From the NCBI GenBank assembly GCA_030512295.1, contig JAULSR010000010.1, positions 744,001 to 808,000 of the forward strand: 64,000 nucleotides of DNA. The letters are read 5' to 3'. The first letter of the stretch is position 1, and every line of letters begins with the position of its first letter. Below, in pieces: positions 54,682-64,000 of this stretch. The translations under genes and the position numbers were made by a program. The stretch comes from Bombardia bombarda. Lineage: Eukaryota > Ascomycota > Sordariomycetes > Sordariales > Lasiosphaeriaceae. Below the pieces are notes generated by a model, which searched no databases, was not told where the DNA came from, and was given only the letters and a program-made list of their open reading frames with translations.

Positions 54682-56450
54682 CTTGAGGCGTGTCGCTGCG
54701 ACTTTTGATCGCAATGGGCAAGATGGGGTGGTTGAAGACAAGCAGTAGAACTATTAGGAGGTAGGGAGCTGCGGCAGCCGTTGACTTTAAGTAGCGCTAG
54801 CTACGATGCCAATTGCCATGATGTTGAGCGGTGTTTCCAAATCGCAGCTCCAGATCCATGCCAGACCAGGTCTTCTCGGCGAGCCCTCGGCGGGATGGTC
54901 TGTCATGGTCGCGGTCATGGATGATGGCGCGCTGACTGTGCTAGGCCAAGAATACTAGACTAGAAAGCGACCGAGGACGATCTAGGAGACAAGACCAGAG
55001 GCAAAGCAGCGGAAACGGGGAACTTGCCGCAAATGGCAAGTCTAAGTCGGTTCGCTGTCTATAATAGGCTGGCGGACTCACGTCGTAGAGCTGTAGATCA
55101 AGTAGCGGGAGAGCATCGTGGGAGAGAAACTGGAGATGATGGATGCGACAAGAGTGCAAGTGGTGGGTGGGCCTGCAGATCGCCCCCAGATTGTCTCCAG
55201 ACAGGGCCACCATCTTTACGAATTGTCCAATCAAGCTGCAGAGAAGTGCTGACTAAGGTGGGGCCCGCTCCAGGCACCAGAATTCCAGCAGCGCCAGGGG
55301 ACCACAAGGGACCACACCTTGTTCCGTAGAGGTCGCAGCGGAAATTGCTAGTGTCATGCACCAATGTCATGGGGGGCAGCTGCCAGCCTTTGCCAGTCTC
55401 TGCCAGTCTCGTCAGCGGGCCCACAATCCTGCCAGCTGCGGTTGATATTGAAGACACATCAAATCATCCTAGTCGTTGAGACAATAAGCTTAATTTACCT
55501 TGATCGTGTCACTTTTGGAGGGATGCTCGGCCTACCCGCGACCGGCAGTAGCGTTGAATTAGAATTAGGCATCATCGGATGGGTTGTGTAAGGTATGCTT
55601 GCGGCGCAACGATAGCCAGGACGCCACTTGCCAAGGCAACCTTGTTGAGGGAATTGTCAGGAATGCACGTCACCAGACAAGTAATCGTGGAGAAAAGGGG
55701 CCGTTATGTGAGATCAGTCGACAGTGTCGTGATTTTATAAAAGTTGTAAGAAAGCCGAGGTTGTAGCTAATTGGGAAGACGTTCACAGATATCGTGGCAT
55801 GCAAGTGACCCAAATCAGCCATGACTTTGATTGTTTGCTAAAAGTTTAGCTCTCAGTCAAATGGAGACAAATTGTTAAACTCTATTCTAGGATTGTGCAA
55901 AACTGGGAGCAGCAAGTGCCATCTTTCCCGTTTTCTCCATATACCTAGTACGAGAGAAATCAAACTTAGTGCCAGCTGCCATGTTTGTTTAGAGCCCTCT
56001 TTTCGTATTGACAGTTTACGAATTACGGTGCGAGAACCCGCCTTTCTTTTGCGCGTGTGAGGCCGACCGTTTTAAACTGAACTAGGTAAGATAGATGGAG
56101 AGTGCGACTTTTCATTTACTCTTCAAAAACAAAACCGAAAAAGAAAACAAAAAAGCAAATGACATCATAAAAGATAAAGAATTAAAATCTATAGACTATA
56201 TTTTAGAACTAAGTAACTCTCCTGCTTTCTTATATAATATAAAGAATGCCTTAGAATGCCCTAGCTATCTTGTGTCTGCGACATGCCCTGTTTAAAACTA
56301 TTTGTCTTTTTACAGGGGAGCTCTCCTTGGCAAGAAGGGTGTTGCGATGTTAAAGAGCATGATGGCCCGTGCATGAATTAGGTCCTGGTTAGGGCGCTGT
56401 GTCACCGCCCAGCTGAGCTAGTGCAACGCTAGCGCGGGGCGGTGTTGTTC

Positions 56451-56482
<32 letters not shown>

Positions 56483-58022
56483 CAGCATTACCAGCCTCGA
56501 GCCAGCTGAGGATTTGTTAATTAAGCAAAGAAAAGTATGACAGAGTACCAAGCTACTTGAAAGCGCTACTTCAGTTGTCCTTCGAGTGTCGCAGACACTG
56601 TTTTTGCCTTATAACATGAGCTGGTGTCTTACTCACAACTCTAATTACATTGACTATGGCTACCTGCGTAGGTAGTGGCGACAAACGAAGTACAACTGCC
56701 CAAGGACTTCGCACTCATTACGCATGATCTTCAAGATGAAAAGTCATTCGTACCACATGGTTACCGTTATAAAGGTGCACAGCAACCTACACCAAGCTTC
56801 ACGGCGATTCTATCAATTCTAAGACATTAAAATGCAATTTAATGATCTCGAGATATGGCCATGGCCGCAAAAAAGTCGGTCAAACACATATCTTAACTAT
56901 CACCCAACCATAACCGCCCACCAGCCCACACCGAAATGTCCGATTCTGTCCTTCACCAAACCTATCATCTCATCGCAGCCGCTATGGAAGCGAGATGCAT
57001 GGCTAACTGCCAGAGGGTGGTGGAACGTTTTCTAGAAGGGTGCATGCAATGTCATCATCGCGTACCGACTGAGCGATAGGAGGGTACTATGAAGCAATCA
57101 AGACGTGCAGGCATGCAGCCTTGGCCATGGGATATAACATCCCTCTCGGATGTGAAGACGGGAAATCTGTGAAAGCACCATCTTGCCAATATGCGCATAG
57201 TAACCGGTGTGCATGCTGTTTACATGTTTTCTGCATTTATACAGTCCTTAATCTTCTTGTGACCCATAACAACTTCATCTCACATAAACGAGCACAGATA
57301 TCCTTTTGGAAACAAGGGAGGAAGCCTGGCTTATTTGTTGAGACATATATGTTGTAATGTTATTTCCACGCCTTCCATTGGCTTCAGGGATTTTGGAATC
57401 ATGTGCCGTGGTTGATGCCGATCAGAGACTCATCAATAATCGCTCTATCCGGGAGAATGGGGTTATTGCGTCCACGCTAGCTAGTCTCATCACAAGGACC
57501 TTAGCGTGCAGGATCCTGTTGCGTAGCGGATATGCAATTATTGCGGTGACCAGGACCCGACAGTGATAGTAGTGGTGATATAAACATGTTTTGGCGGCAC
57601 ATGAGAGGATGACGCCAATGAGCCGGCTCTTGCACCCCTGACACACCCCGCAGATCTGCACCCCAGATTTCAATCTCACCTTAATGTGACGGCGCTATCT
57701 TCCGGACCCTCGTTGCATTTCTTGGCGCCCTGCCAGCAAGCCGTGCTTGTTGGTGCCTCGATATTGTGACCACATCAACCCATTGCCGGTTGATACGCAC
57801 CTTATCCGAGAAAGGGCCCGAGAAAGGCTTGGCAACGCCCCAGAAACAGAGAAACAACCCTAATCGCTGCCGGACTCCGCAAGCGAGCAAGAATAGACGG
57901 TGGACGAATATGGGTCAGACTCGAAGGGTTCTTATATCTCGGTCTTCGGCTGTTTTTTGGGGAAAGCTGCGACGACGACCGCGGCACAATCCCCATCCTG
58001 AGTCCATCTGCATCCAGAAAAA
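54682..58022. other. 3.3 kb gene-poor divergent region
   Basis: Between the GH55 start (minus) and the tyrosinase start (plus). The part up to about 55450 has normal composition. From 55750 to 57600 it is AT-rich, with an extreme stretch around 56090-56270 (a frame rich in Lys/Asn there is composition-driven). A CTGC repeat lies at 56453-56482. No gene or transposase is recognisable. It may hold decayed repeat DNA and long promoters. Confidence 0.4.
56453..56482. repeat. (CTGC)7 tetranucleotide repeat
   Basis: About seven CTGC units in tandem, at the border between an AT-rich stretch and a GC-rich one. Confidence 0.9.
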
Positions 58023-59445
58023 ATGTTTGGACTTTCTTCATGGACTTTGGCCTTGCTGATCGGCTCCTCGGTTGCCGGTCCATATCCCCAGGATGCCGTC
58101 GACAAGCTTGCAGAGGCGACCTTGCCTAAGCTGAAAGAGTACCTGGCAAAGAACCCCCAGGGCAGTTGCACGCTGGAGAACTCCGTCAGACGTAAAGAAT
58201 GGTAAAGCATATTTGAGGTTGCTCTACAGGAGACAATGCTAATGCTGTTATGCAGGAGTGACCTTTCAGCGACGCAACGCCAAGAGTACACTGCCGCCGT
58301 GCTCTGTTTGATGGAAAAACCGGCCTTGACATCGTCACAAGCGCCTGGTGCAAAGAGCAGGTTCGACGACTACGTTACCATCCATATTCTGCAGACCCCG
58401 CGGAATCATGGCTCTGTAAGTGGAAGAGACAAATACTGTAGACGCATTTGGCTGTTGGCTAACCTGTTCTGATCAGACATTTTTCCTGCCGTGGCATCGA
58501 TACTACATCTGGCATTACGAGAATGCGCTGCGCACCGAGTGTGATTACAAGGGCTATCAACCGGTATGCATGCCCCTTTTCCGAACCTTAACCCCTATTC
58601 TCGTCTCCACTTATCATCACAAGTCAGCAAAGAACTGACGCGCAACCCCAAAGTACTGGAACTGGGACCGATACGCCAAGGACCCCATCAACTCGCCCCT
58701 ATTCAACGGCAACGAGTCTAGCATGGGCGGCAACGGTGCGAAATTCTCGTATCAGGGCATCCAGATCCCCGGCGCACCGCGTCCATACAATTTGATCCCA
58801 GCAGGTGTCGGTGGCGGATGCGTCACCACAGGGCCGTTCAAGAAGTAGGCTTCCTTCATCTTCCACTCACCCTACTCCCAGCATCAACTGACCCTATCTC
58901 CCCCCAGCATGACGGTCAACCTGGGCCCCATCGCCTCTGCGCTGACCGGCATCAAAGCCAACCCGCGCTCCGACGGGCTGGGCTACAACCCGCGCTGCCT
59001 GCGACGCGACATCAACAAGAACTCTGCCGCCGTCACGACGGCCAACTACACGTTGGACCTCATCACCAAGAACAACAATGTGTACTGGTTCCAGACCGTC
59101 ATGGAGGGGCAGTTCCAGCAAGGAAAATGGGGCGTCCACAGCGGCGGCCACTACACGGTCGGCGGCGATCCCGGTGGTGACTTTTACGTCAGCCCTGGCG
59201 ATCCGGCCTTTTGGCTGCACCACGCCATGATCGATCGCGTCTGGTGGATCTGGCAGCTGCAGGATCTGAGCAAGCGGCTGGCCGAGGTGAGCATGACGCG
59301 GACCATGGGCAATTTCCCGCCGAGTGCCAATGGGACTTTGGACGATATGAGCGGGTTGGGAGTGCTGGCGCCCGATGTGAAAGTAAGGGAGCTGATGAGC
59401 ACAATGGGCGGTCTGGGGGGCAAGTTTTGCTACATTTATGAGTGA
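58023..59445 (+). CDS. Secreted tyrosinase-like type 3 copper oxidase
   Basis: Five exons: 58023-58201, 58256-58415, 58477-58563, 58654-58844, 58908-59445; 384 residues. A signal peptide covers about residues 1-18. CuA ligands are His103 (TIHILQT), His111 (RNHGS) and His120 (LPWHRYYIW). CuB ligands are His283 and His287 (GVHSGGHY) plus the His pair 310-311 in DPAFWLHHAMIDR. These six-His sites bind the dicopper centre that oxidises mono- or diphenols to quinones. At 384 residues it lacks the C-terminal shielding domain of long tyrosinases, so it matches the short secreted class. CuA residues lie on exons 2 and 3 and are joined correctly by the phase-0 intron at 58416. Possible roles are melanin formation or phenol detoxification. 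Confidence 0.93.
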
Positions 59446-59655
59446 TACAGGCCTGGGTACCCAGGTACGGTTTTGCAAAAAAAAAAAAATCTAGCTGATA
59501 AAGAGTCTTAAATACTTTTCGAATAACAATGCGAAGGCCCGCGAAAGGCTTGCAAACAATATGTCGAGGAGATACAAAATCAAGAGAGAAGAAAGACAAG
59601 ATGCACGCCCTTTCTCAACTCCAATCCCCTGCCAAGGAATTAGAGAACATGGCAG

Positions 59656-62600
59656 TTACCAATCCCAGAAGAACACGAGGCGGGTGTAAGCGAACAGATT
59701 GTCATCTGTCTCTGGATCGATGCCTTTCAGCCTCGTACGGATGGCCGCCGCCTCGGTCTTTTGCTGGGTCGAACCAGCGCTGTCGCCAAGTTCCATTGTA
59801 ATGAGACTCTGCAGATAAAGTGCGCGTGCGATAGCGTCCTCTCGAACGTCTTTCTCTCGCATCGCAATAATCGAGCTGCTGATCATGGACCTGCTCTCTG
59901 AGTTAGTCGCAGTTGGTTGCAACCATGAATATGCCTGCCTGAGAATAAAATCGCCCTACCCAGCCTCCTCTAGCCTGCCCAACCTCTTCAGGCAATAAGC
60001 GACCTTGAACTGGGCGGCGTAGGGGCTCGGGTCCCTGGTTGCTGCCTTCAGATCCAGCACCCGTGTGTGATGTTTGAGTGCCTCCTTGATGTCATCTCTT
60101 GTTTCAGAAATGCGGCCTGGATAGAACGGTTAGTGTTGAAGATGCTGCTCGTGGCATACATAGTACCTGCCTAATTTATAAACTGCCCAAGCGTACCTAA
60201 AAGTAAAGGTAATGGAGTCAGCGATGCGTCAAGCTTTCAAAGGTCACAGCCTGACATTCCAGCCATATTTGCCATGAACTGTATTGACATTGAAGAATGC
60301 TTGGAATAATTACTCACTCCGCAGCCGACGTCGACTCAGGCCCAAATTTTTGATCGAGGACCGCGATTGATTCCATGATATTCTTCTCTGCTTCATCAGT
60401 GTCGCCAAGAAAAAGGTAAGCGGCACCAATGTTCTGATATGTGACTGAAAGGTTTCCAACTTGTTGCCCTGGCAGGCTTTTGAGTCGGATGTCTAGACAT
60501 CTCTGTGAGAATTCCAAACTACCTTTGTAGTCTCCAGCAGCCAAGGCCCAGATTGCGAGCTGACCCCAGCCGGAAGCTACAGCGTTGGGACTTGGGTTAC
60601 CAACACTATCCATTAGTCTCATCGATTCCTTCTCGAGACGGTACGCCTCCTGGGGGGTGTTGACCTTTGCTGAATCTCCTAGTATATGAAAAAGTCGCCC
60701 TCGCAGGTGATAGCTGTTCGCCAAGGTCGCATTTCTTAACGCTCCAGCCTCCATCGGACCGCAAATATGTTCCATTATCTCGGCACATTGCTCTGCGACT
60801 TTTGCTTCACTTCTTTGTAGGAGGTAATATGACACTCGGTCAAGGAGTGCTGCAAACTTCAACTCAGGCGTCGGCAAGGGCTCCTCTCTCCACTTCTTGA
60901 TGAGGACTTTTGCATGAAGAAGTAGCACGTCTGCAATGGGCCTCAACACTCACAGTTTCAGAGTATCGTTCTCCTTTATAGGGAAAACTGACTCAACGAG
61001 ATAAATGGCATTTCTCAAAGCCTCGCATCGACGCTCGCTCGTCATTTGCCTTTCCCTAACGTCCATGTCCAGTCGGTGGTAGGTGAGGGTGTTTCCATCA
61101 TCTGCTGGCGAAATGAGCTTGGCTGGACACCAAATATTAGTACTTGGAGATCCCATATACTCAAGGACAAATGCTGAAGACTTACCAAGGATCCGAACTG
61201 CCGGGTCTCGAGGCAAATCTCCAATTACGTTCTCAGAGCCTCTCCTTCCCGCCTCGCTTTCGTTGCCTTCAATACCCACAAGAGATATCAAGAGCTCTTC
61301 TGCCTCCCCTGCGGGAAATACGGGAATTTCAATCTGCTCCACTGAACTTCTCAAGTGCGGGGACTGTCGGCCGGTGATTAGAATCGAACCCCTCTCGGCC
61401 ACAGGAAGGTTGGCTTCCAGAATACTGAAGTCGTCAACGTTGTCAAAGACTGCCAGCCAGGAATAATCTATCCACCAATTAGCGCCTCTACCTAAGCATC
61501 AGGCCTCCGGGTGTAAAGATGTGTATGACCCACTTAGACTTTTGAGCCAAACGTGCACAGCGTCTCTACATGAAGATTGCTTGTTCCTGTCCTCAACTGG
61601 TAGGTTGAGATAGCTTGCTTGCTTTGCAAACTCGCCAAGCATCTTCGAATCTGAGTCAGCATTATACCAGACCACGACGTCGAAATCATCGGCTCGCGCA
61701 AACTCAAGGGCGATCTGCGTCTTCCCAACCCCGGCCATCCCGTGTAAGTACATAATTTTCTGTTCTCTCTGGCAGAAAACAGGGTTCAGGCAGGACTTAA
61801 TCCGTTGCAAAATCGACTTGCGGCCGAAGAATCCAGGATATCGTGGATACGGAATGATACGGAGAGGGACTTTGATGGATGCTATCATCGATGCCCCTTG
61901 GATCATGTCCGCAAGGATAACTGGAACTTCCTTGTCGATCATGGCGATCTTCCTTCGTACTTGGTCTGAGAGTTCTTGAAAGTGCTCGTTTTGTTGGAGA
62001 GTTGCACCGGCGGTGGCGGTATTGACTAGAATAAAGGGGGTTAGAAATTCGCAGTTGGAACCAGCCGCATACCTATGGTAGATGGAGATGGAGGTGGGCA
62101 ACCAGCTGGATGAACTTGAACGTCTGGTACATACCCACCCAGCTCCTGCCACAATATTCCAAGAGGAAGAGATAGAGCTCGAAAAGAGCATGATAGACTT
62201 TGATGAATAACGCTTTGAATTCTGGATTGAGATTGGCCGCAGATCGGCCTTGCAATTGGAACTTGATGCGTCCAAGTCGTGAGATATCATCTCCGAGGTC
62301 CTCAAATGTGGTGACAATGCAGGTCAACACACCACCAGATCGTGCGGCAAACTAGTAGACCGGTTCAAATTAGCTGATAGATAAAGATGCTATCCACGGG
62401 TGGTAAAACTAGGGCTAATAGAGGCAGAAGCACTGTTTTGATGCAGTATCGTGTAGATTAAGTGTAAGGAGTCGCTATTTGTTGTATAATTGGAAGAAAT
62501 ATGGTCGTGCATAGCCGTTGATGCCCGATACACTAACTGGGTACGAAACTGACCTGGATAACAAGTTTGATGATGCCTAGGTGACCAATCTGTTAGTTGA

Positions 62601-63172
62601 GATGGGTACTCCTCCCAAGTTGCACGCGGGTTTTATGGTCACGAGGAAAGCAGGTAGGAAGGTAGGTATGTACTTGCCCCATATGAGTGGCCCTGGCGGT
62701 GCAATCTGGCATATTGTATTCACCACCCCCGAGTATGTGTCCAACGCTTTGGCAAATTTTTGAATGCCTGCAAGGCACCTCGGAACGGTCGCTGAGTACT
62801 GATCTTGAAGATGTGTCATCTCGGCGACAAACTGCTCCATGCTGGCGACTCTAGCCACCTTATCTCGCAGTGCGGGGGGCACTCGATCGAGGTATGACTG
62901 AATGACATTCTCCCAGTCACCTGGTCCGAGAAGTATATCCTGTTGGTTGTTGGTGGTATCGTTGTTCAGTTGCAGCGACGACGTGTCGGGGTGCTCTTGG
63001 TTACTATCATTGGTGCCAGAGGACCGAACATTGCTACTGGTAGGTAATGCGCCTGTGTGCGCATTTGATTCCAACGCGTCATTGCCCGACAACTCCCTAA
63101 AGTTAATTCGTGCCCATGGTCAGTAGGTATGCAACTTGTGTAGACTGGCGGCTACCGGACTCACATGGCCAT
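59656..63172 (-). pseudogene. STAND NB-ARC/TPR gene, probably broken
   Basis: Exons as read: 63172-63165, 63096-62678, 62576-62554, 62351-62135, 62025-61534, 61467-61186, 61122-60318, 60196-60171, 60116-59960, 59890-59656. The N-terminus is the fungal STAND 'goodbye' type (YLDRVPPALRDKVARVASME, PLIWGIIKLVIQFAARSGG). An NB-ARC core follows, with P-loop MYLHGMAGVGKTQIALEFA, Walker B WLAVFDNVDDF and RNBS-B-like GSILITGRQS. TPR repeats follow (SYHLRGRLFHILGD, VTYQNIGAAYLFLGDTDEAE, YAWAVYKLGR). Two defects are seen. The ARC/winged-helix part (LGGLPLA motif onward, about 150 residues) is missing before DPAVRILAKL. A TGA stop lies in frame at 60952-60950, where relatives have Trp. Introns after exons 2 and 8 start with GC. 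Intact relatives act in self/non-self recognition or immunity-like responses. Confidence 0.7.
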
Positions 63173-64000
63173 GCCAGGGGACTCCCCGTTGCCTCTCTGC
63201 CGTCTTGCCCGTGGTGCGCACCAGCAAGCTCGAATCATGATTGCGGCCCAAACGAAGATTGTTGATGTTGTAGTGAATCCCGCGACTACATGTGCTATTT
63301 ACAGACTCTCATTCTTTCCGCATCGGGCGGCTACAGTGCGGGGAATTCTCTTCCTATAGTACATCACGACAAGGCATATCATGAGTGAAGTACAGGTACG
63401 TATACAACCAATCCCGCATTGCCATAGCCTGACAGTACTGCGCCTTTGACTTTCACCTCTACAGTTTCGTTGGTTAGAGTTGCCTGCTACCGTTGTACAC
63501 GAGCAAGCACAGCCCTTAGTCGTATGTTTCTACTATTAGACGAACCGCATCACATGAGGGCTTTCCAACCTCTGGACTAGCACACGTGGAACACATTATT
63601 CGGATGATCAGCGACTTCTAGCCAATCAAATGGCACTTGGTGCGGGATATGCGTCAAAGTACCTGTTCTACAACATAATCCTGCTGATGCAACCTTATCA
63701 TGGCCCGGCTTAATCGTATCACTCTCAAGCACCATGGAGATAGAGGGGCAGCTTGGGCCCCTCTCTGGCCAACCAAGGACTTACTCCCCGGTTACAAAGT
63801 GCATAATGATCCCTACTTGATACTAAACCCAGGTAGGGTGGATGAGAACCAAACATCATTAGTTGCCTTGCCTCCTGTCGCCATTTAGATTTTGTGGGAG
63901 ATCGTTGCTGTTTGTAGCTGGGATATTAAACCTCGCTTGTCGAAGTGGGCACTATCAATGAAGAATTTCCATTTACTTAAAACGGGTAAGCTTTCATTTT
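63173..64000. other. Upstream flank of the STAND gene
   Basis: 828 bases to the window end. No gene is supported; the short frames lack any recognisable feature. Confidence 0.4.

Noticed and set aside
56095..56295. 66-residue Lys/Asn-rich frame
   Set aside because: Explained by extreme AT composition; no motif or gene signal.
1..64000. CRISPR arrays, insertion sequences, LTR pairs or rRNA genes
   Set aside because: No direct repeats with unique spacers, terminal repeats with transposase or rRNA-like sequence were seen; the window is eukaryotic nuclear DNA.

Overview
This window is nuclear DNA of a filamentous ascomycete (Pezizomycotina; gene content suits a plant-associated or saprotrophic Sordariomycete-like fungus). 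Evidence: genes carry short GT-AG introns of about 50-120 nt, neighbours lie on both strands with no operons, and the products are typical fungal accessory enzymes. These include siderophore enzymes, a P450, a GMC oxidoreductase, a tyrosinase, pectate lyase PL3, glucanase GH55 and a STAND/NB-ARC protein. I find 23 protein genes or gene remnants and two tRNA genes. Exon joins were made by hand from reading frame, splice signals and protein continuity.

Left part (1-16.5 kb): an NTF2-like protein, an F-box gene with a broken frame, tRNA-Cys(GCA), an AIF-like flavoprotein, a divergent pair resembling sidF and sidI (siderophore acyl chain synthesis and transfer), an arylsulfatase and an MFS transporter. 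The 1.36 kb between the sidF-like and sidI-like genes holds five exact ATCTGATAA elements, the published target type of SreA-class GATA iron repressors. A sixth lies upstream of the AIF-like gene. This is the strongest regulatory signal in the window.

Middle part (17-42 kb): a large Kelch/BTB-like protein with a 3.5 kb repeat-rich upstream region, a 1-Cys peroxiredoxin, a FAT1-type acyl-CoA synthetase, a questin-oxidase-like enzyme, GPI transamidase subunit PIG-S, a P450, a catalase and a GMC oxidoreductase. The catalase and GMC genes are divergent, so a possible H2O2 producer and an H2O2 consumer share one promoter region.

Right part (42.6-64 kb): a small secreted protein with a frame discontinuity, a degenerate tRNA-Pro(UGG), a 52-residue Cys/His-rich protein, an AN1 zinc finger fused to an APH-like kinase with an altered catalytic loop, an FAD monooxygenase, three secreted enzymes (PL3, GH55, tyrosinase), and a STAND NB-ARC/TPR gene. 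The STAND gene has an in-frame stop, lacks the ARC/winged-helix segment, and uses two GC-AG introns and several tiny exons.
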